A DNA stretch of 64,000 nt from Pseudomonadales bacterium (GTDB lineage Bacteria > Pseudomonadota > Gammaproteobacteria > Pseudomonadales > UBA7239). The notes under the pieces are model-generated. The model was not told the DNA's origin, searched no databases, and worked only from the letters and a program-made list of their open reading frames with translations. The stretch lies in NCBI GenBank assembly GCA_041395665.1, contig JAWLAB010000008.1, positions 25,672 through 89,671 on the forward strand. The letters run 5' to 3'. This document shows, piece after piece, positions 36,377-45,589 of this stretch. The position numbers were made by a program, and so were the translations under genes. Position 1 is the stretch's first letter; each line of letters starts with the position of its first letter.

Positions 36377-37480
36377 ATGTACATCCAAGACACTTACTAC
36401 CGCAGCATTTGGCATGATGCGAACACAGACAGTGCCGTTATTTTTGATCAGACTTTATTGCCGCATCAAATCAAACAATTGCAGCTCAATAGCTTGGGCG
36501 ATGTCTGTTACGCCATCGCCAGCATGCAAGTGCGCGGCGCACCGTTGATCGGCGCTTGCGCTGCTTTCGGTTTGTATTTTGCGCTGCGTGTAGATGATTC
36601 ACCGGAACACGAAGAATCGTCTGCACTACAACTCATTGCTACGCGCCCCACTGCAATCAACTTGCGTTGGGCAGTAGAACGCGTACGCGCTTCCATTGCA
36701 TCGACACCTTATGGAAAAAAAGCAAAAGCCGCGCTATTAGAAGCACAAAAAATTTGCGAAGAAGATGTCAGTGTTTGCTCGGCCATTGGCGAACATGGCT
36801 TGACTTTGATTGAAGCGATTCATCAAAAAAAACAAACACAAAACCAATCACCCACTGTGAATGTTTTGACGCATTGCAACGCGGGTTGGATTGCCACCGT
36901 CGATTGGGGAACAGCATTAGCGCCCATTTATAAAGCGCATTTGGCGGGCATACCTGTGCATGTGTGGGTCGATGAAACACGCCCGCGTATTCAAGGCGCG
37001 CTCACCGCGTGGGAATTGCAGCAAGCCGGTGTGCCGCACACTTATATTACGGACAACACGGGCGGTCATTTGATGCAACACAGCCTGGTGGATTTATGCA
37101 TTGTCGGCACCGATCGCACCACTGCGCAAGGCGATGTGTGCAACAAAATTGGCACTTATCTCAAAGCACTCGCCGCCCAAGATAACAACATCCCCTTTTA
37201 TGTTGCACTGCCCACTTCAACGATTGATTGGACAGTGCGCGACGGTTTGCGTGAAATTCCTATCGAAGAACGCGACAGTTTTGAATTGACGCATGTACTG
37301 GGTGTGCAAGCCAACAACAGCACCGTGCAACATATTCGCGTCACGCCAGAACACATACACGCTGCCAACTATGCGTTCGATGTCACGCCTGCGCGTTTAG
37401 TCAGCGGCTTAATTACCGAGTACGGTATTTTTTCTGCGTCCAGTGAAGGCTTGCAACAGTTACGCGATAATCATTTGTAA
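36377..37480 (+). CDS. mtnA: S-methyl-5-thioribose-1-phosphate isomerase
   Basis: Methionine-salvage enzyme converting methylthioribose-1-phosphate to methylthioribulose-1-phosphate. 367 residues with catalytic Cys167 (LTHCNAGW) and Asp246 (VGTDRTTA), plus QVRGAPLIG and VDETRPRIQGALTAWEL, all standard. No other salvage genes are adjacent. Its stop codon lies five bases from the nlpD stop on the other strand; an imperfect palindrome CGATAAT/ATTATCG (37465-37491) spans both ends. Confidence 0.93.
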   Translation: MYIQDTYYRSIWHDANTDSAVIFDQTLLPHQIKQLQLNSLGDVCYAIASMQVRGAPLIGACAAFGLYFALRVDDSPEHEESSALQLIATRPTAINLRWAVERVRASIASTPYGKKAKAALLEAQKICEEDVSVCSAIGEHGLTLIEAIHQKKQTQNQSPTVNVLTHCNAGWIATVDWGTALAPIYKAHLAGIPVHVWVDETRPRIQGALTAWELQQAGVPHTYITDNTGGHLMQHSLVDLCIVGTDRTTAQGDVCNKIGTYLKALAAQDNNIPFYVALPTSTIDWTVRDGLREIPIEERDSFELTHVLGVQANNSTVQHIRVTPEHIHAANYAFDVTPARLVSGLITEYGIFSASSEGLQQLRDNHL

Positions 37481-37485
37481 AACAA

Positions 37486-38370
37486 TTATCGGCGCGGCAA
37501 ATACAGTAATGGATCTACCGGCTTGCCTGCTTTGCGGATTTCAAAATGCAATTTGGTTTTATCCGCACCGGTCGAGCCGACATGCGCAATCACTTGACCT
37601 TTTTTCACCGTATCGCCTTCGGCAACTAACAGCTTGCTGTTGTGTCCGTAAGCACTGAGAAACTGATCGTCATGCTTGATGATCAGCAACTCACCGTAAC
37701 CCGCCAGACCACTGCCCGCATACACCACAGAACCAGATCCTGCTGCTTTTACAGGATCACCCTGCTTACCTTCTAAATCGATGCCTTTACGCAAAGGATC
37801 GTTGGCAGAAAATAGTGTGATCACGCGACCATTGGTTGGCCACAACCACTGCCCGCTACTGCCTGATGCAACAGTAGTTGACGCTGCCACACTGCTAGTA
37901 GCGGCGCTATTTGTTCCGCTAGTTTGTGGCGTTGAAACTTCGCGAACACCGCTGGAAGTAGATGCTGTGGAGGACGCCACCTCTACAACAGGCTGATCAT
38001 CTTGTACCGCCGTCACTTTGACACCGCGCGGTGTGGACACTGCACGTGACTCGGCAAGACGCGTAGCGGAATCACTCTCCGCCAACATAATTTTTTGCCC
38101 CGCATGTAAGCGATAAGGCGCAGCAATACGGTTGCGCTGCGCTAACTCACGCGCATCCACGCCATAACGCCAAGCGATGGAATACAGTGAATCGTCGCGC
38201 GCTGCGATGTGATAATTCAAACGAATGCTGGGCGGCTGCGCCATCTGCTCGATGGGTGGTAGTTTTGCTGGCTTCTGGCAGCCGGCCACCAATGCGGATA
38301 ACAATGCCAAGAAAAACGATAATAAAAACGATCCTGCCATTGCATTGCGTCTCACTATTATTTGCTCCAT
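37486..38370 (-). CDS. nlpD: Lipoprotein NlpD (LysM + degenerate LytM)
   Basis: Outer-membrane lipoprotein that activates cell-separation amidase AmiC in E. coli. 294 residues: lipobox LVAGC with Cys31, LysM domain (about 53-98), Ser/Thr-rich linker (105-170), and LytM/M23 domain (172-292). The M23 zinc ligands are partly missing (KGIDLEGKQGD in place of the HxxxD pattern), which is normal for NlpD activators. Last gene of the truD-pcm-nlpD string. rpoS, which usually follows nlpD, is absent: mtnA converges instead. Confidence 0.93.
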   Translation of the reverse strand: MEQIIVRRNAMAGSFLLSFFLALLSALVAGCQKPAKLPPIEQMAQPPSIRLNYHIAARDDSLYSIAWRYGVDARELAQRNRIAAPYRLHAGQKIMLAESDSATRLAESRAVSTPRGVKVTAVQDDQPVVEVASSTASTSSGVREVSTPQTSGTNSAATSSVAASTTVASGSSGQWLWPTNGRVITLFSANDPLRKGIDLEGKQGDPVKAAGSGSVVYAGSGLAGYGELLIIKHDDQFLSAYGHNSKLLVAEGDTVKKGQVIAHVGSTGADKTKLHFEIRKAGKPVDPLLYLPRR

Positions 38371-38403
38371 TTCTTACTCATTAATTTTTCATTAAACGAT
38401 TAA

Positions 38404-39045
38404 TTAACTGCGTACCACACCGCGCACAAAAGGTACGAAACGCGCAGGCTCGATGGGCATGTGTTCGTACTCACCGGTTTCTGCATCGCGCACCACCATC
38501 ACCAAATGCTGCTCATCACCACCCACCGGCGAAATCAATACGCCACCTGGTGCTAATTGTTGCAATAAACGCTGTGGAATTTCTAAGGGTGCTGCAGCTG
38601 ACAAAATACCGTCAAAAGGCCCTGCTTCTTCCCAGCCTATCGCACCATCTGCGTGACGCAAAAAAACATTGTCGTGTTTTAACAAACGCATACGCTGTTT
38701 TGCTTTTTCCAACAGTGGTTCGATACGCTCCATGCTGTAAACTTTTTTCGCCAATTGTGCGAGCACAGCAGTTTGATAACCTGATCCCGCGCCAATTTCC
38801 AACACGCGATTGAGAGGGCCGCGTGATAACAGCAGCTCCGACATACGCGCCACGGTATACGGCTGCGACAGCGTTTGGTTATAACCGATAGGCAGCGCAT
38901 CATCTTCATAAGCGCGATGTGCTAGTGCATCATCAACAAAAATGTGGCGCGGTGTTTCGCGAATGGCATTGATCACTTCAAAATTGCAGATGCCTTGATC
39001 CATCAAGCGTTCAATCAAACGATCGCGCGTGCGTCGCGATGTCAT
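38404..39045 (-). CDS. pcm: Protein-L-isoaspartate O-methyltransferase
   Basis: Repairs isoaspartyl damage using S-adenosylmethionine. 213 residues from ATG 39045 (MTSRRTRDRLIERL), aligned with Pseudomonas homologues; a GTG at 39075 would add ten residues. Motifs: PRHIFVDDALAHRAYEDDALPIGYNQTLSQPY, SAM-binding VLEIGAGSGYQTA, and a C-terminal FVPFVRG. surE, normally just upstream, is missing, so it follows truD directly. Confidence 0.93.
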   Translation of the reverse strand: MTSRRTRDRLIERLMDQGICNFEVINAIRETPRHIFVDDALAHRAYEDDALPIGYNQTLSQPYTVARMSELLLSRGPLNRVLEIGAGSGYQTAVLAQLAKKVYSMERIEPLLEKAKQRMRLLKHDNVFLRHADGAIGWEEAGPFDGILSAAAPLEIPQRLLQQLAPGGVLISPVGGDEQHLVMVVRDAETGEYEHMPIEPARFVPFVRGVVRS

Positions 39046-39104
39046 GCCTCGTCCATCAAAATTGAAATCGTTCACGCCAAACTACCCATACCATTATCTT
39101 TTAA

Positions 39105-40091
39105 CTATATCACAGCGGTTTCGTTGCTCGCTGTCTGCACATTTTGCAGCTGCAAGCACTCACGCAGCACAGCCGTAGCATAAGTACCTACAGGCAATGT
39201 AAAGCACAACACTACATCATTTTGTTCGCGCTGAAAGTGCGCCTCAGCAACGGGCAATAACAGCGCTCGCCTTTCTTGTTGCAAGCCCACATGCTCCAGC
39301 TTTTCACAGAACGCTGCGTACGGTGCTAACAAGTTTTGCTCGCGCACTGCCAACTCTCCCTGACTTTTAGCGCGACCGCGACCCCATAAAGGAGCAGAGG
39401 CCACCACTTCCGGATCGCCCTCCACGCACTGCCGCCAATCGCCTGCTTGCACGCGATCCGCTAACACGCGATTGAACAACCACGAGCGCAAGGCAGAGAC
39501 CGCAAATTGATGTTTGCGCTCGCGCCACTGCTTGGCATGCACTGGCAACAATGCCTCCGCCTGCTGCAAATTACTGCCACCGCGCCCAAAGCGCTGCTCA
39601 CCAAAATAATTCGGCACGCCCTGCGCCACCACTTGCTGCCAGCGCTGTTCCAATGCATCGACATCGCCCTGCACATCGCGCAAACGAATCACAAACGCAT
39701 TGCCCGCGTGTATGCCTCGGCGCAACTTACAGTGATGCATGTTTGTCGCCAAAACCGTGCAGCCTTCTAGTTGCAACTGCGATGCATCCAACACGCGTTT
39801 GCCGATATACAAACTGAACCACTGCCGTGTAATCGCGCGGCGATCTTTTAAACCGCAGTAGCCGACATCCATTAATTTGATACCGGCCCACTCTGCCAAC
39901 TGCTTGGCAACGAACACGGTATTTTGTTCGGTTTTCTCGATATGCAAACACAAGTGTTCACCTTCGCCCGACAATACAAAACCAAGCTGTTCATCGACAA
40001 AAAAATCGCTCGGCTGCTGGCGAAAAATAGCGTGAATATCCAGCTCAGGAAACGCGTGAGGGAATTGCAAATCGAACAACGGTTTTTGCAT
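39105..40091 (-). CDS. truD: tRNA pseudouridine(13) synthase
   Basis: Makes pseudouridine 13 in tRNA-Glu. 328 residues (E. coli 349) with catalytic Asp83 in GYCGLKDRRAITRQ, FEQRFG-type NYFGEQRFGRGG, and the TRUD insertion domain in the middle. Starts eight bases after ispF. No strong ribosome site, so translation may be coupled. Confidence 0.93.
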   Translation of the reverse strand: MQKPLFDLQFPHAFPELDIHAIFRQQPSDFFVDEQLGFVLSGEGEHLCLHIEKTEQNTVFVAKQLAEWAGIKLMDVGYCGLKDRRAITRQWFSLYIGKRVLDASQLQLEGCTVLATNMHHCKLRRGIHAGNAFVIRLRDVQGDVDALEQRWQQVVAQGVPNYFGEQRFGRGGSNLQQAEALLPVHAKQWRERKHQFAVSALRSWLFNRVLADRVQAGDWRQCVEGDPEVVASAPLWGRGRAKSQGELAVREQNLLAPYAAFCEKLEHVGLQQERRALLLPVAEAHFQREQNDVVLCFTLPVGTYATAVLRECLQLQNVQTASNETAVI

Positions 40092-40099
40092 AAGAAGGT

Positions 40100-40585
40100 T
40101 TATGGAGAAAGTGATTCGAGTAACACAACTGCTTGTGCCACAATGCCTTCTTTGCGCCCTTCAAAACCCAACTTTTCTGTAGTGGTGGCTTTGACGCTGA
40201 TTTGATCCAACGCAACGCTCATCACTTGCGCAACGCGCTGCTGCATTTGCTCGCGATACGGCAACACTTTCGGCGCTTGCGCGATGATGGTGATATCTGC
40301 ATTACTCAAGCGCCAACCTTTTTCACTAATCAATTGATAAACACGCTGCAACAAAGCACAACTGTCTGCGCCTTTGTACGCTGCATCCGTGTCAGGAAAA
40401 TGTTGACCTATATCACCGAGCGCTAACGCGCCGAGCAGCGCATCACACAAAGCGTGCAACGCAACATCGCCATCTGAATGTGCAATCAAACCTTGCTCAT
40501 GCGGCACAGCAACACCGCACAACATCACATGATCGCCTTCACCAAAACGATGCACATCGTAACCTTGCCCGATGCGTATTTTCAT
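40100..40585 (-). CDS. ispF: 2-C-methyl-D-erythritol 2,4-cyclodiphosphate synthase
   Basis: Fifth step of the non-mevalonate isoprenoid pathway. 161 residues, trimeric zinc enzyme: metal ligands in GYDVHRF (Asp, His near residues 9-11) and HSDGDVALHALCDALLGA; TTTEKLGFEGRKEGI near the C-terminus. ATG overlaps the ispD stop (ATGA). Confidence 0.97.
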   Translation of the reverse strand: MKIRIGQGYDVHRFGEGDHVMLCGVAVPHEQGLIAHSDGDVALHALCDALLGALALGDIGQHFPDTDAAYKGADSCALLQRVYQLISEKGWRLSNADITIIAQAPKVLPYREQMQQRVAQVMSVALDQISVKATTTEKLGFEGRKEGIVAQAVVLLESLSP

Positions 40586-41295
40586 ACCGACTCACCACGC
40601 TCAAGATAAAACGCCGCTAAGGATAAATCTTCTGGATAAGTGATTTTGATATTGCTGCGTGTGCCTTCCACGATTTTCACTGCATGCCCCACCAACTCCA
40701 ACGCTGACGCTTCATCCGTAATATTTTTTTTCTCGATGCGAGCCTGCTGTAGTGCATCGAACAATAATTTGAAACGAAACATCTGCGGTGTTTGCGCTTG
40801 CCAAATTGCGCTGCGATCTACAGTTTTAGTAACCGCGCTATTCTCCACTTGCTTCAAAGTATCCGTCGTCGGCACTGCCAAAATACCGCCCACTGCATCC
40901 TGTGACAGCGTATCAATCAACAGGCGTAAATGTTTTTCTGTGAGGCAGGGGCGCGCTGCATCGTGCACCAACACCCAATCATCATCTGCTGCAACACTTT
41001 GCAAAGCCGTCAATGCAGACAACACAGAATCTGCGCGCGTTTCTCCACCCACAACAAATTGCACGCGTGCATCTTGCAAGCCAGACAACGACGCAGCACG
41101 CGTGTCATTAGTATGTATCGCTATCACCAATTTTTTTAGTGCGGGTAGTTTTAGCAGTATTGCTGCACTGCGCTCCAACACCGTCGTTGCATGCAACAAG
41201 GCATATTGTTTGAGCTCGTCCGCATCAAAACGACTGCCAGAACCCGCTGCAGGAATCACAGCAAACAAATGCGGTTCAACGCTGTTTGTTGCCAT
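40582..41295 (-). CDS. ispD: 2-C-methyl-D-erythritol 4-phosphate cytidylyltransferase
   Basis: Third step of the same pathway, coupling CTP to methylerythritol phosphate. 237 residues from ATG 41295: PAAGSGSRF nucleotide loop, VHDAARP, and KITYPEDLSLA near the end. The frame could extend to an ATG at 41316. Either start lies inside the end of ftsB, so the genes overlap by 20-40 bases. Confidence 0.95.
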   Translation of the reverse strand: MATNSVEPHLFAVIPAAGSGSRFDADELKQYALLHATTVLERSAAILLKLPALKKLVIAIHTNDTRAASLSGLQDARVQFVVGGETRADSVLSALTALQSVAADDDWVLVHDAARPCLTEKHLRLLIDTLSQDAVGGILAVPTTDTLKQVENSAVTKTVDRSAIWQAQTPQMFRFKLLFDALQQARIEKKNITDEASALELVGHAVKIVEGTRSNIKITYPEDLSLAAFYLERGESV

Positions 41296-41578
41296 TGCGC
41301 GCTTTTTCCTGCTCATCAACAATCAACACGAAGGTTTCATCTTTATGAATCATGCCCATATCACGGCGCGCACGATCTTCCACACTGCTGCCGTTTTTAA
41401 GCGCCTCAATTTCTGAAGCCAAGGCTTGATTGCGCGAACGCAAATGTGCGTTTTCTAATTGCTGTTGTTGAATATCGCGTTTCAATTCGGCAATTTGCGC
41501 CAAGCTTCCTTCACCCACCCACAGGCGGTACTGCAGGAAGCCCAGCAACACCAGCAAAATCAAAACGACCCATTTCAT
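41276..41578 (-). CDS. ftsB: Cell division protein FtsB
   Basis: Bitopic divisome protein forming the FtsQLB complex. 100 residues: N-terminal membrane helix (about 3-18), then a leucine-zipper coiled coil (25-65) and the conserved region EDRARRDMGMIHKDETF. Located between eno and ispD, its usual place. Confidence 0.95.
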   Translation of the reverse strand: MKWVVLILLVLLGFLQYRLWVGEGSLAQIAELKRDIQQQQLENAHLRSRNQALASEIEALKNGSSVEDRARRDMGMIHKDETFVLIVDEQEKARNGNKQR

Positions 41579-41595
41579 TGTGGGTCAAGCCGCAA

Positions 41596-42885
41596 TTAAG
41601 CGCGAAACTCTGCGCGACCGCGATACGGCGCTTTACTGCCCAGTTCTGCTTCGATGCGCAGCAAACGGTTGTACTTCGCCACGCGATCAGAACGGCACAG
41701 TGAACCGGTTTTGATTTGACCGGCAGCCGTCGCCACCGCGAGATCGGCAATGGTGCTGTCTTCTGTTTCGCCAGAGCGATGCGAAATGACTGCGGTGTAG
41801 CCCGCTTTTTTCGCCATCGCAATTGCATCCAAAGTTTCACTCAAAGAACCAATTTGATTGAACTTGATCAAGATAGAATTGGCGATACCTTTTTCGATAC
41901 CTTCTTTCAAAATTTTAGTGTTGGTGACAAACAAGTCATCGCCCACCAATTGCACTTTTGCGCCCAGCTTTTCGGTTTGCAATTTCCAGCCAGCCCAATC
42001 ACTTTCATCTTGACCATCTTCAATCGAGATAATGGGATAGTCATTGCACAAACCAGAGAGATAATCCGCAAAGCCCGCTGAATCAAAGGATTTGTTTTCG
42101 CCCGCCAAAACATATTTGCCATCTTTGTAAAACTCAGATGAGGCACAATCGAGCGCCAGCGTCACATCTTTACCCAATTGATAGCCAGCATTCGCCACCG
42201 CTTCTTTAATCACCGCCAGCGCTTCCGCATTAGATGACAAGTTAGGTGCAAAACCGCCTTCATCACCCACGGCTGTATTCAGACCTTTCGCCTGCAATAC
42301 TTTTTTCAGTGCGTGAAAAATTTCCGCGCCCCAGCGCAATGCTTCTGCAAAATTGGGCGCGCCGACGGGCTGCACCATAAACTCTTGAATATCAACATTA
42401 TTGTCAGCGTGTTCGCCGCCGTTAATAATGTTCATCATCGGCACTGGCATGCTGTATTGATTGGGCGTGCCGTTAATTTCAGCGATATGTTGGTACAGCG
42501 GAATATTTTTTGCTGCCGCCGCTGCTTTTGCCGCAGCTAAAGAAACCGCAAGAATGGCGTTGGCGCCGAGCTTGGCTTTGTTTTCTGTGCCGTCAGCGTC
42601 AATCATAATTTTGTCGATGTTGCGCTGCTCACTGGCATTTTTTCCCAACAGCAAATCACGAATCGTGGTGTTGATATTCGCTACCGCTTTCAACACACCT
42701 TTGCCGAGATAACGCGCTTTATCACCATCGCGCAATTCCAACGCTTCGCGCGAACCCGTTGACGCACCAGAAGGCGCGCAGGCGCTACCGACAAAGCCAC
42801 CTTCCACCGTGACTTCTGCCATCACCGTTGGGTTGCCGCGTGAATCTAAAACTTCAAACGCTTTGATGTCGATAATTTTACTCAT
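41596..42885 (-). CDS. eno: Enolase
   Basis: Glycolytic enzyme converting 2-phosphoglycerate to phosphoenolpyruvate. 429 residues, family length. Motifs: SRGNPTV, GAPSGASTG-like CAPSGASTGSREALELRD, the acid/base region GDEGGFAPN, magnesium ligands (SIEDGQDESD, GDDLFVTN), and SHRSGETED. AGGA lies ahead of the ATG. Confidence 0.98.
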   Translation of the reverse strand: MSKIIDIKAFEVLDSRGNPTVMAEVTVEGGFVGSACAPSGASTGSREALELRDGDKARYLGKGVLKAVANINTTIRDLLLGKNASEQRNIDKIMIDADGTENKAKLGANAILAVSLAAAKAAAAAKNIPLYQHIAEINGTPNQYSMPVPMMNIINGGEHADNNVDIQEFMVQPVGAPNFAEALRWGAEIFHALKKVLQAKGLNTAVGDEGGFAPNLSSNAEALAVIKEAVANAGYQLGKDVTLALDCASSEFYKDGKYVLAGENKSFDSAGFADYLSGLCNDYPIISIEDGQDESDWAGWKLQTEKLGAKVQLVGDDLFVTNTKILKEGIEKGIANSILIKFNQIGSLSETLDAIAMAKKAGYTAVISHRSGETEDSTIADLAVATAAGQIKTGSLCRSDRVAKYNRLLRIEAELGSKAPYRGRAEFRA

Positions 42886-42902
42886 AGGAAATCTCCTTGA
42901 AA

Positions 42903-43751
42903 TTACGCAATAGTGAGTGCGGGAAGATTTTTGACTAAATCATCCACCGCTTTCATTTGACTGAGAAAAGCTTCTAATTTATCGAGTGGCAGTGCACAAG
43001 GGCCGTCGCATTTTGCTTTATCGGGATCGGGATGCGCTTCAAGAAACAAACCAGCAATACCTTGCGACATGCCCGCGCGACCCAATTCCACTACTTGTTG
43101 ACGGCGACCGCCGGCAGAATCGGCGCGACCGCCTGGCATTTGCAGGCTGTGGGTCACATCAAAAATTACGGGATAACCCATTTGTTTCATGATGCCGAAA
43201 CCAAGCATATCCACCACTAAATTGTTGTAACCAAAACACGAACCGCGCTCGCACAACATCAAGCGGTCATTGCCCGCTTCGTTACATTTTTTCAGAATGT
43301 GTTGCATTTCATGCGGCGCAAGAAATTGCGCTTTTTTGATATTGATCGCCGCTTTAGTTTTTGCCATCGCCACCACTAAATCGGTTTGGCGCGACAAAAA
43401 AGCTGGCAACTGAATCACATCGCACACTTCTGCCGCTGGTGCGCACTGCTCTGGCTCGTGCACATCAGTAATCACCGGCACGCCAAAAGTTTTTTTGATT
43501 TCTTGAAAAATTTTTAAGCCTTCATCCAAGCCAGGACCGCGAAAAGAAAACATCGACGAACGATTAGCTTTATCAAACGAGGCTTTGAACACATAAGGAA
43601 TGCCAAGCTTCGCAGTAACTTTGACATATGCCTCTGCCACTTGCAGCGCCATGTCGCGCGATTCCAACACATTCATGCCGCCAAACAGCACAAACGGTTT
43701 ATCGTTGGCGACATCAATGCTAGACATGCTGACCGTTTTTTGCGCTGTCAT
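42903..43751 (-). CDS. kdsA: 3-deoxy-8-phosphooctulonate synthase
   Basis: Condenses PEP and arabinose-5-phosphate to make Kdo-8-phosphate for lipopolysaccharide. 282 residues with PYVFKASFDKANRSS, FRGPGLDEGL, VITDVHEPEQ, CERGSCFGYNNLVVDM, and HSLQMPGG. ATG overlaps the pyrG stop (ATGA). Its ribosome site AAGGA lies in a tandem repeat at the end of pyrG. Confidence 0.97.
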   Translation of the reverse strand: MTAQKTVSMSSIDVANDKPFVLFGGMNVLESRDMALQVAEAYVKVTAKLGIPYVFKASFDKANRSSMFSFRGPGLDEGLKIFQEIKKTFGVPVITDVHEPEQCAPAAEVCDVIQLPAFLSRQTDLVVAMAKTKAAINIKKAQFLAPHEMQHILKKCNEAGNDRLMLCERGSCFGYNNLVVDMLGFGIMKQMGYPVIFDVTHSLQMPGGRADSAGGRRQQVVELGRAGMSQGIAGLFLEAHPDPDKAKCDGPCALPLDKLEAFLSQMKAVDDLVKNLPALTIA

Positions 43752-45421
43752 TGTTGCTTTCCTTTCTGTTCTTGCTTTCCTTTCTGTTCTTGCTGTCCTT
43801 GCTGATACGCCAACGCTGCTTCTACATAGTGACGGAACAACGGATGCCCATCACGCGGCGTCGAAGTAAATTCAGGATGGAACTGACAAGCAACAAACCA
43901 AGGGTGATCGGGAATTTCGATCATTTCCACCAAAGTGCGATCTTCCGACAAACCACCAAAACGCAAACCGGCCTGCTTTAATTTTTCGACATAGTGATTA
44001 TTTACTTCGTAGCGATGACGATGACGCTCGCGAATTTGTCCTGCGCCGTACACCGTGCGTGCCAGTGAGCCTTCCACTAAATGACACACTTGTGCGCCTA
44101 AACGCATCGTGCCACCTAAATCAGAATCTTCGTTGCGCTGCTCAACTGCGCCAGAGGCATCTTTCCATTCCGTAATCAAACCAATGACTGCATCTGGCGT
44201 GTGACTATCAAACTCAGTGCTATTGGCTTTTGCCAGACCCAACACATTGCGCGCGAATTCAATCACCGCAACTTGCATGCCCAAACAAATACCGAGGTAC
44301 GGAATTTTTCGGGTGCGCGCAAAATTTACTGTGAGAATTTTTCCTTCCACACCGCGAATACCAAAACCACCCGGTACCAAAATCGCGTCGACATCGCCGA
44401 GCAATTTTTCTACGGTTTCTGGCGTAACGGTTTCGGAGTCAATGTAACGCACTGTCACTTTGGTAGAGGTATGAATACCGGCGTGCATCAAAGACTCATT
44501 GAGCGATTTGTACGCATCGAGCAATTCCATGTATTTGCCGACCATCGCCACAGTGACTTCGTGCTGCGGTTTCATCAAACCGTCTACCACGCGATCCCAT
44601 TCACCGAGATCACAAGGCTTGGCTTGCAAATGCAATTTCTCCACCACGATGTCATCCAAGTTGCGTTCGTGCAGCAAGCGCGGAATCGCATAAATGGTTT
44701 TTGCATCGGGCAGCGCGACAACGGCGCGGAAATCAACATTGGTAAACAGCGCGATTTTGCGGCGCGAATCTTCGTCCACTTCGATTTCAGAGCGGCACAA
44801 CAAAATATCCGGCTGCAAACCAATCGAACGCAATTCTTTCACCGAATGTTGTGTCGGTTTGGTTTTCACTTCGCCGGCAGTGGCGATGTAAGGCACTAGC
44901 GTTAAGTGCATCAACAGTGAGCGATTGCTGCCCAATTCCACGCGCAATTGACGCACCGCTTCCAGAAACGGTTGTGATTCGATATCGCCGACCGTGCCGC
45001 CGATTTCTACCAAGGCGATATCCGCATCGCCCGCGCCTTCCAACACACGGCGTTTGATTTCATCGGTGACATGCGGGATGACTTGCACCGTGCCGCCGAG
45101 GTAATCGCCACGGCGCTCTTTGCGCAAAATGGTTTCGTACACACGGCCGGTGGTGAAGTTGTTGCGCTGGCTCATGCGTGTGCGCAGGAAGCGTTCGTAG
45201 TGACCGAGATCGAGATCGGTTTCGGCACCGTCTTCGGTGACATAAACCTCACCGTGCTGGAATGGACTCATGGTGCCTGGATCCACATTCAAGTACGGAT
45301 CCAACTTCATGATAGTGACCTTGAAGCCACGCGCTTCAAGGATGGCACCCAGTGACGCAGAAGCGATCCCCTTGCCGAGAGAAGACACCACGCCGCCAGT
45401 GACAAAAATAAAACGCGTCAT
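43748..45421 (-). CDS. pyrG: CTP synthase
   Basis: Aminates UTP to CTP with glutamine. 557 residues from ATG 45421 (AAGGG six bases ahead). Synthase domain with GGVVSSLGKGI and DPYLNVDPGTMSP; class I amidotransferase domain with Cys in LGICLGMQ and FHPEF. The C-terminus carries an odd Gln/Lys/Glu tail made of a duplicated EQKGKQ unit, beyond the normal domain end near AALAYQQ. Confidence 0.97.
   Translation of the reverse strand: MTRFIFVTGGVVSSLGKGIASASLGAILEARGFKVTIMKLDPYLNVDPGTMSPFQHGEVYVTEDGAETDLDLGHYERFLRTRMSQRNNFTTGRVYETILRKERRGDYLGGTVQVIPHVTDEIKRRVLEGAGDADIALVEIGGTVGDIESQPFLEAVRQLRVELGSNRSLLMHLTLVPYIATAGEVKTKPTQHSVKELRSIGLQPDILLCRSEIEVDEDSRRKIALFTNVDFRAVVALPDAKTIYAIPRLLHERNLDDIVVEKLHLQAKPCDLGEWDRVVDGLMKPQHEVTVAMVGKYMELLDAYKSLNESLMHAGIHTSTKVTVRYIDSETVTPETVEKLLGDVDAILVPGGFGIRGVEGKILTVNFARTRKIPYLGICLGMQVAVIEFARNVLGLAKANSTEFDSHTPDAVIGLITEWKDASGAVEQRNEDSDLGGTMRLGAQVCHLVEGSLARTVYGAGQIRERHRHRYEVNNHYVEKLKQAGLRFGGLSEDRTLVEMIEIPDHPWFVACQFHPEFTSTPRDGHPLFRHYVEAALAYQQGQQEQKGKQEQKGKQQ
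43756..43791. repeat. Tandem 18-bp repeat at the pyrG/kdsA junction
   Basis: Two perfect copies of an 18-bp unit (43756-43773 and 43774-43791), each encoding EQKGKQ at the pyrG C-terminus and each containing AAAGGAAAG, a ribosome-binding-like sequence. The copy nearer kdsA sits at the right distance to serve as its ribosome site. Confidence 0.85.
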
Positions 45422-45589
45422 AAAAAACCCTTGCATTCCAGCCACTTAGAAAGCAACTGGACACGCTATTCGCTAATGAATTGTTTTGACTAGGTGCTGC
45501 GCGGTAGAGGAAAAACAGCGGCGCAAATCACCTCAAAGACGGGAAGTCAGCCTACCAGAAAGGGGCATTTCAGACAATGAAATCAATGG

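Noticed and set aside
37486..38044. NlpD LytM domain with missing zinc ligands as a damaged gene
   Set aside because: Loss of these ligands is normal for NlpD-type amidase activators.
40640..41416. 258-codon open frame on the plus strand
   Set aside because: Antisense to ispD and ftsB; rich in Ser/Cys/Asn as expected from a complement of coding sequence.
44201..44899. 232-codon open frame on the plus strand
   Set aside because: Lies wholly inside pyrG on the opposite strand; composition is that of an antisense shadow with no ribosome site or family features.
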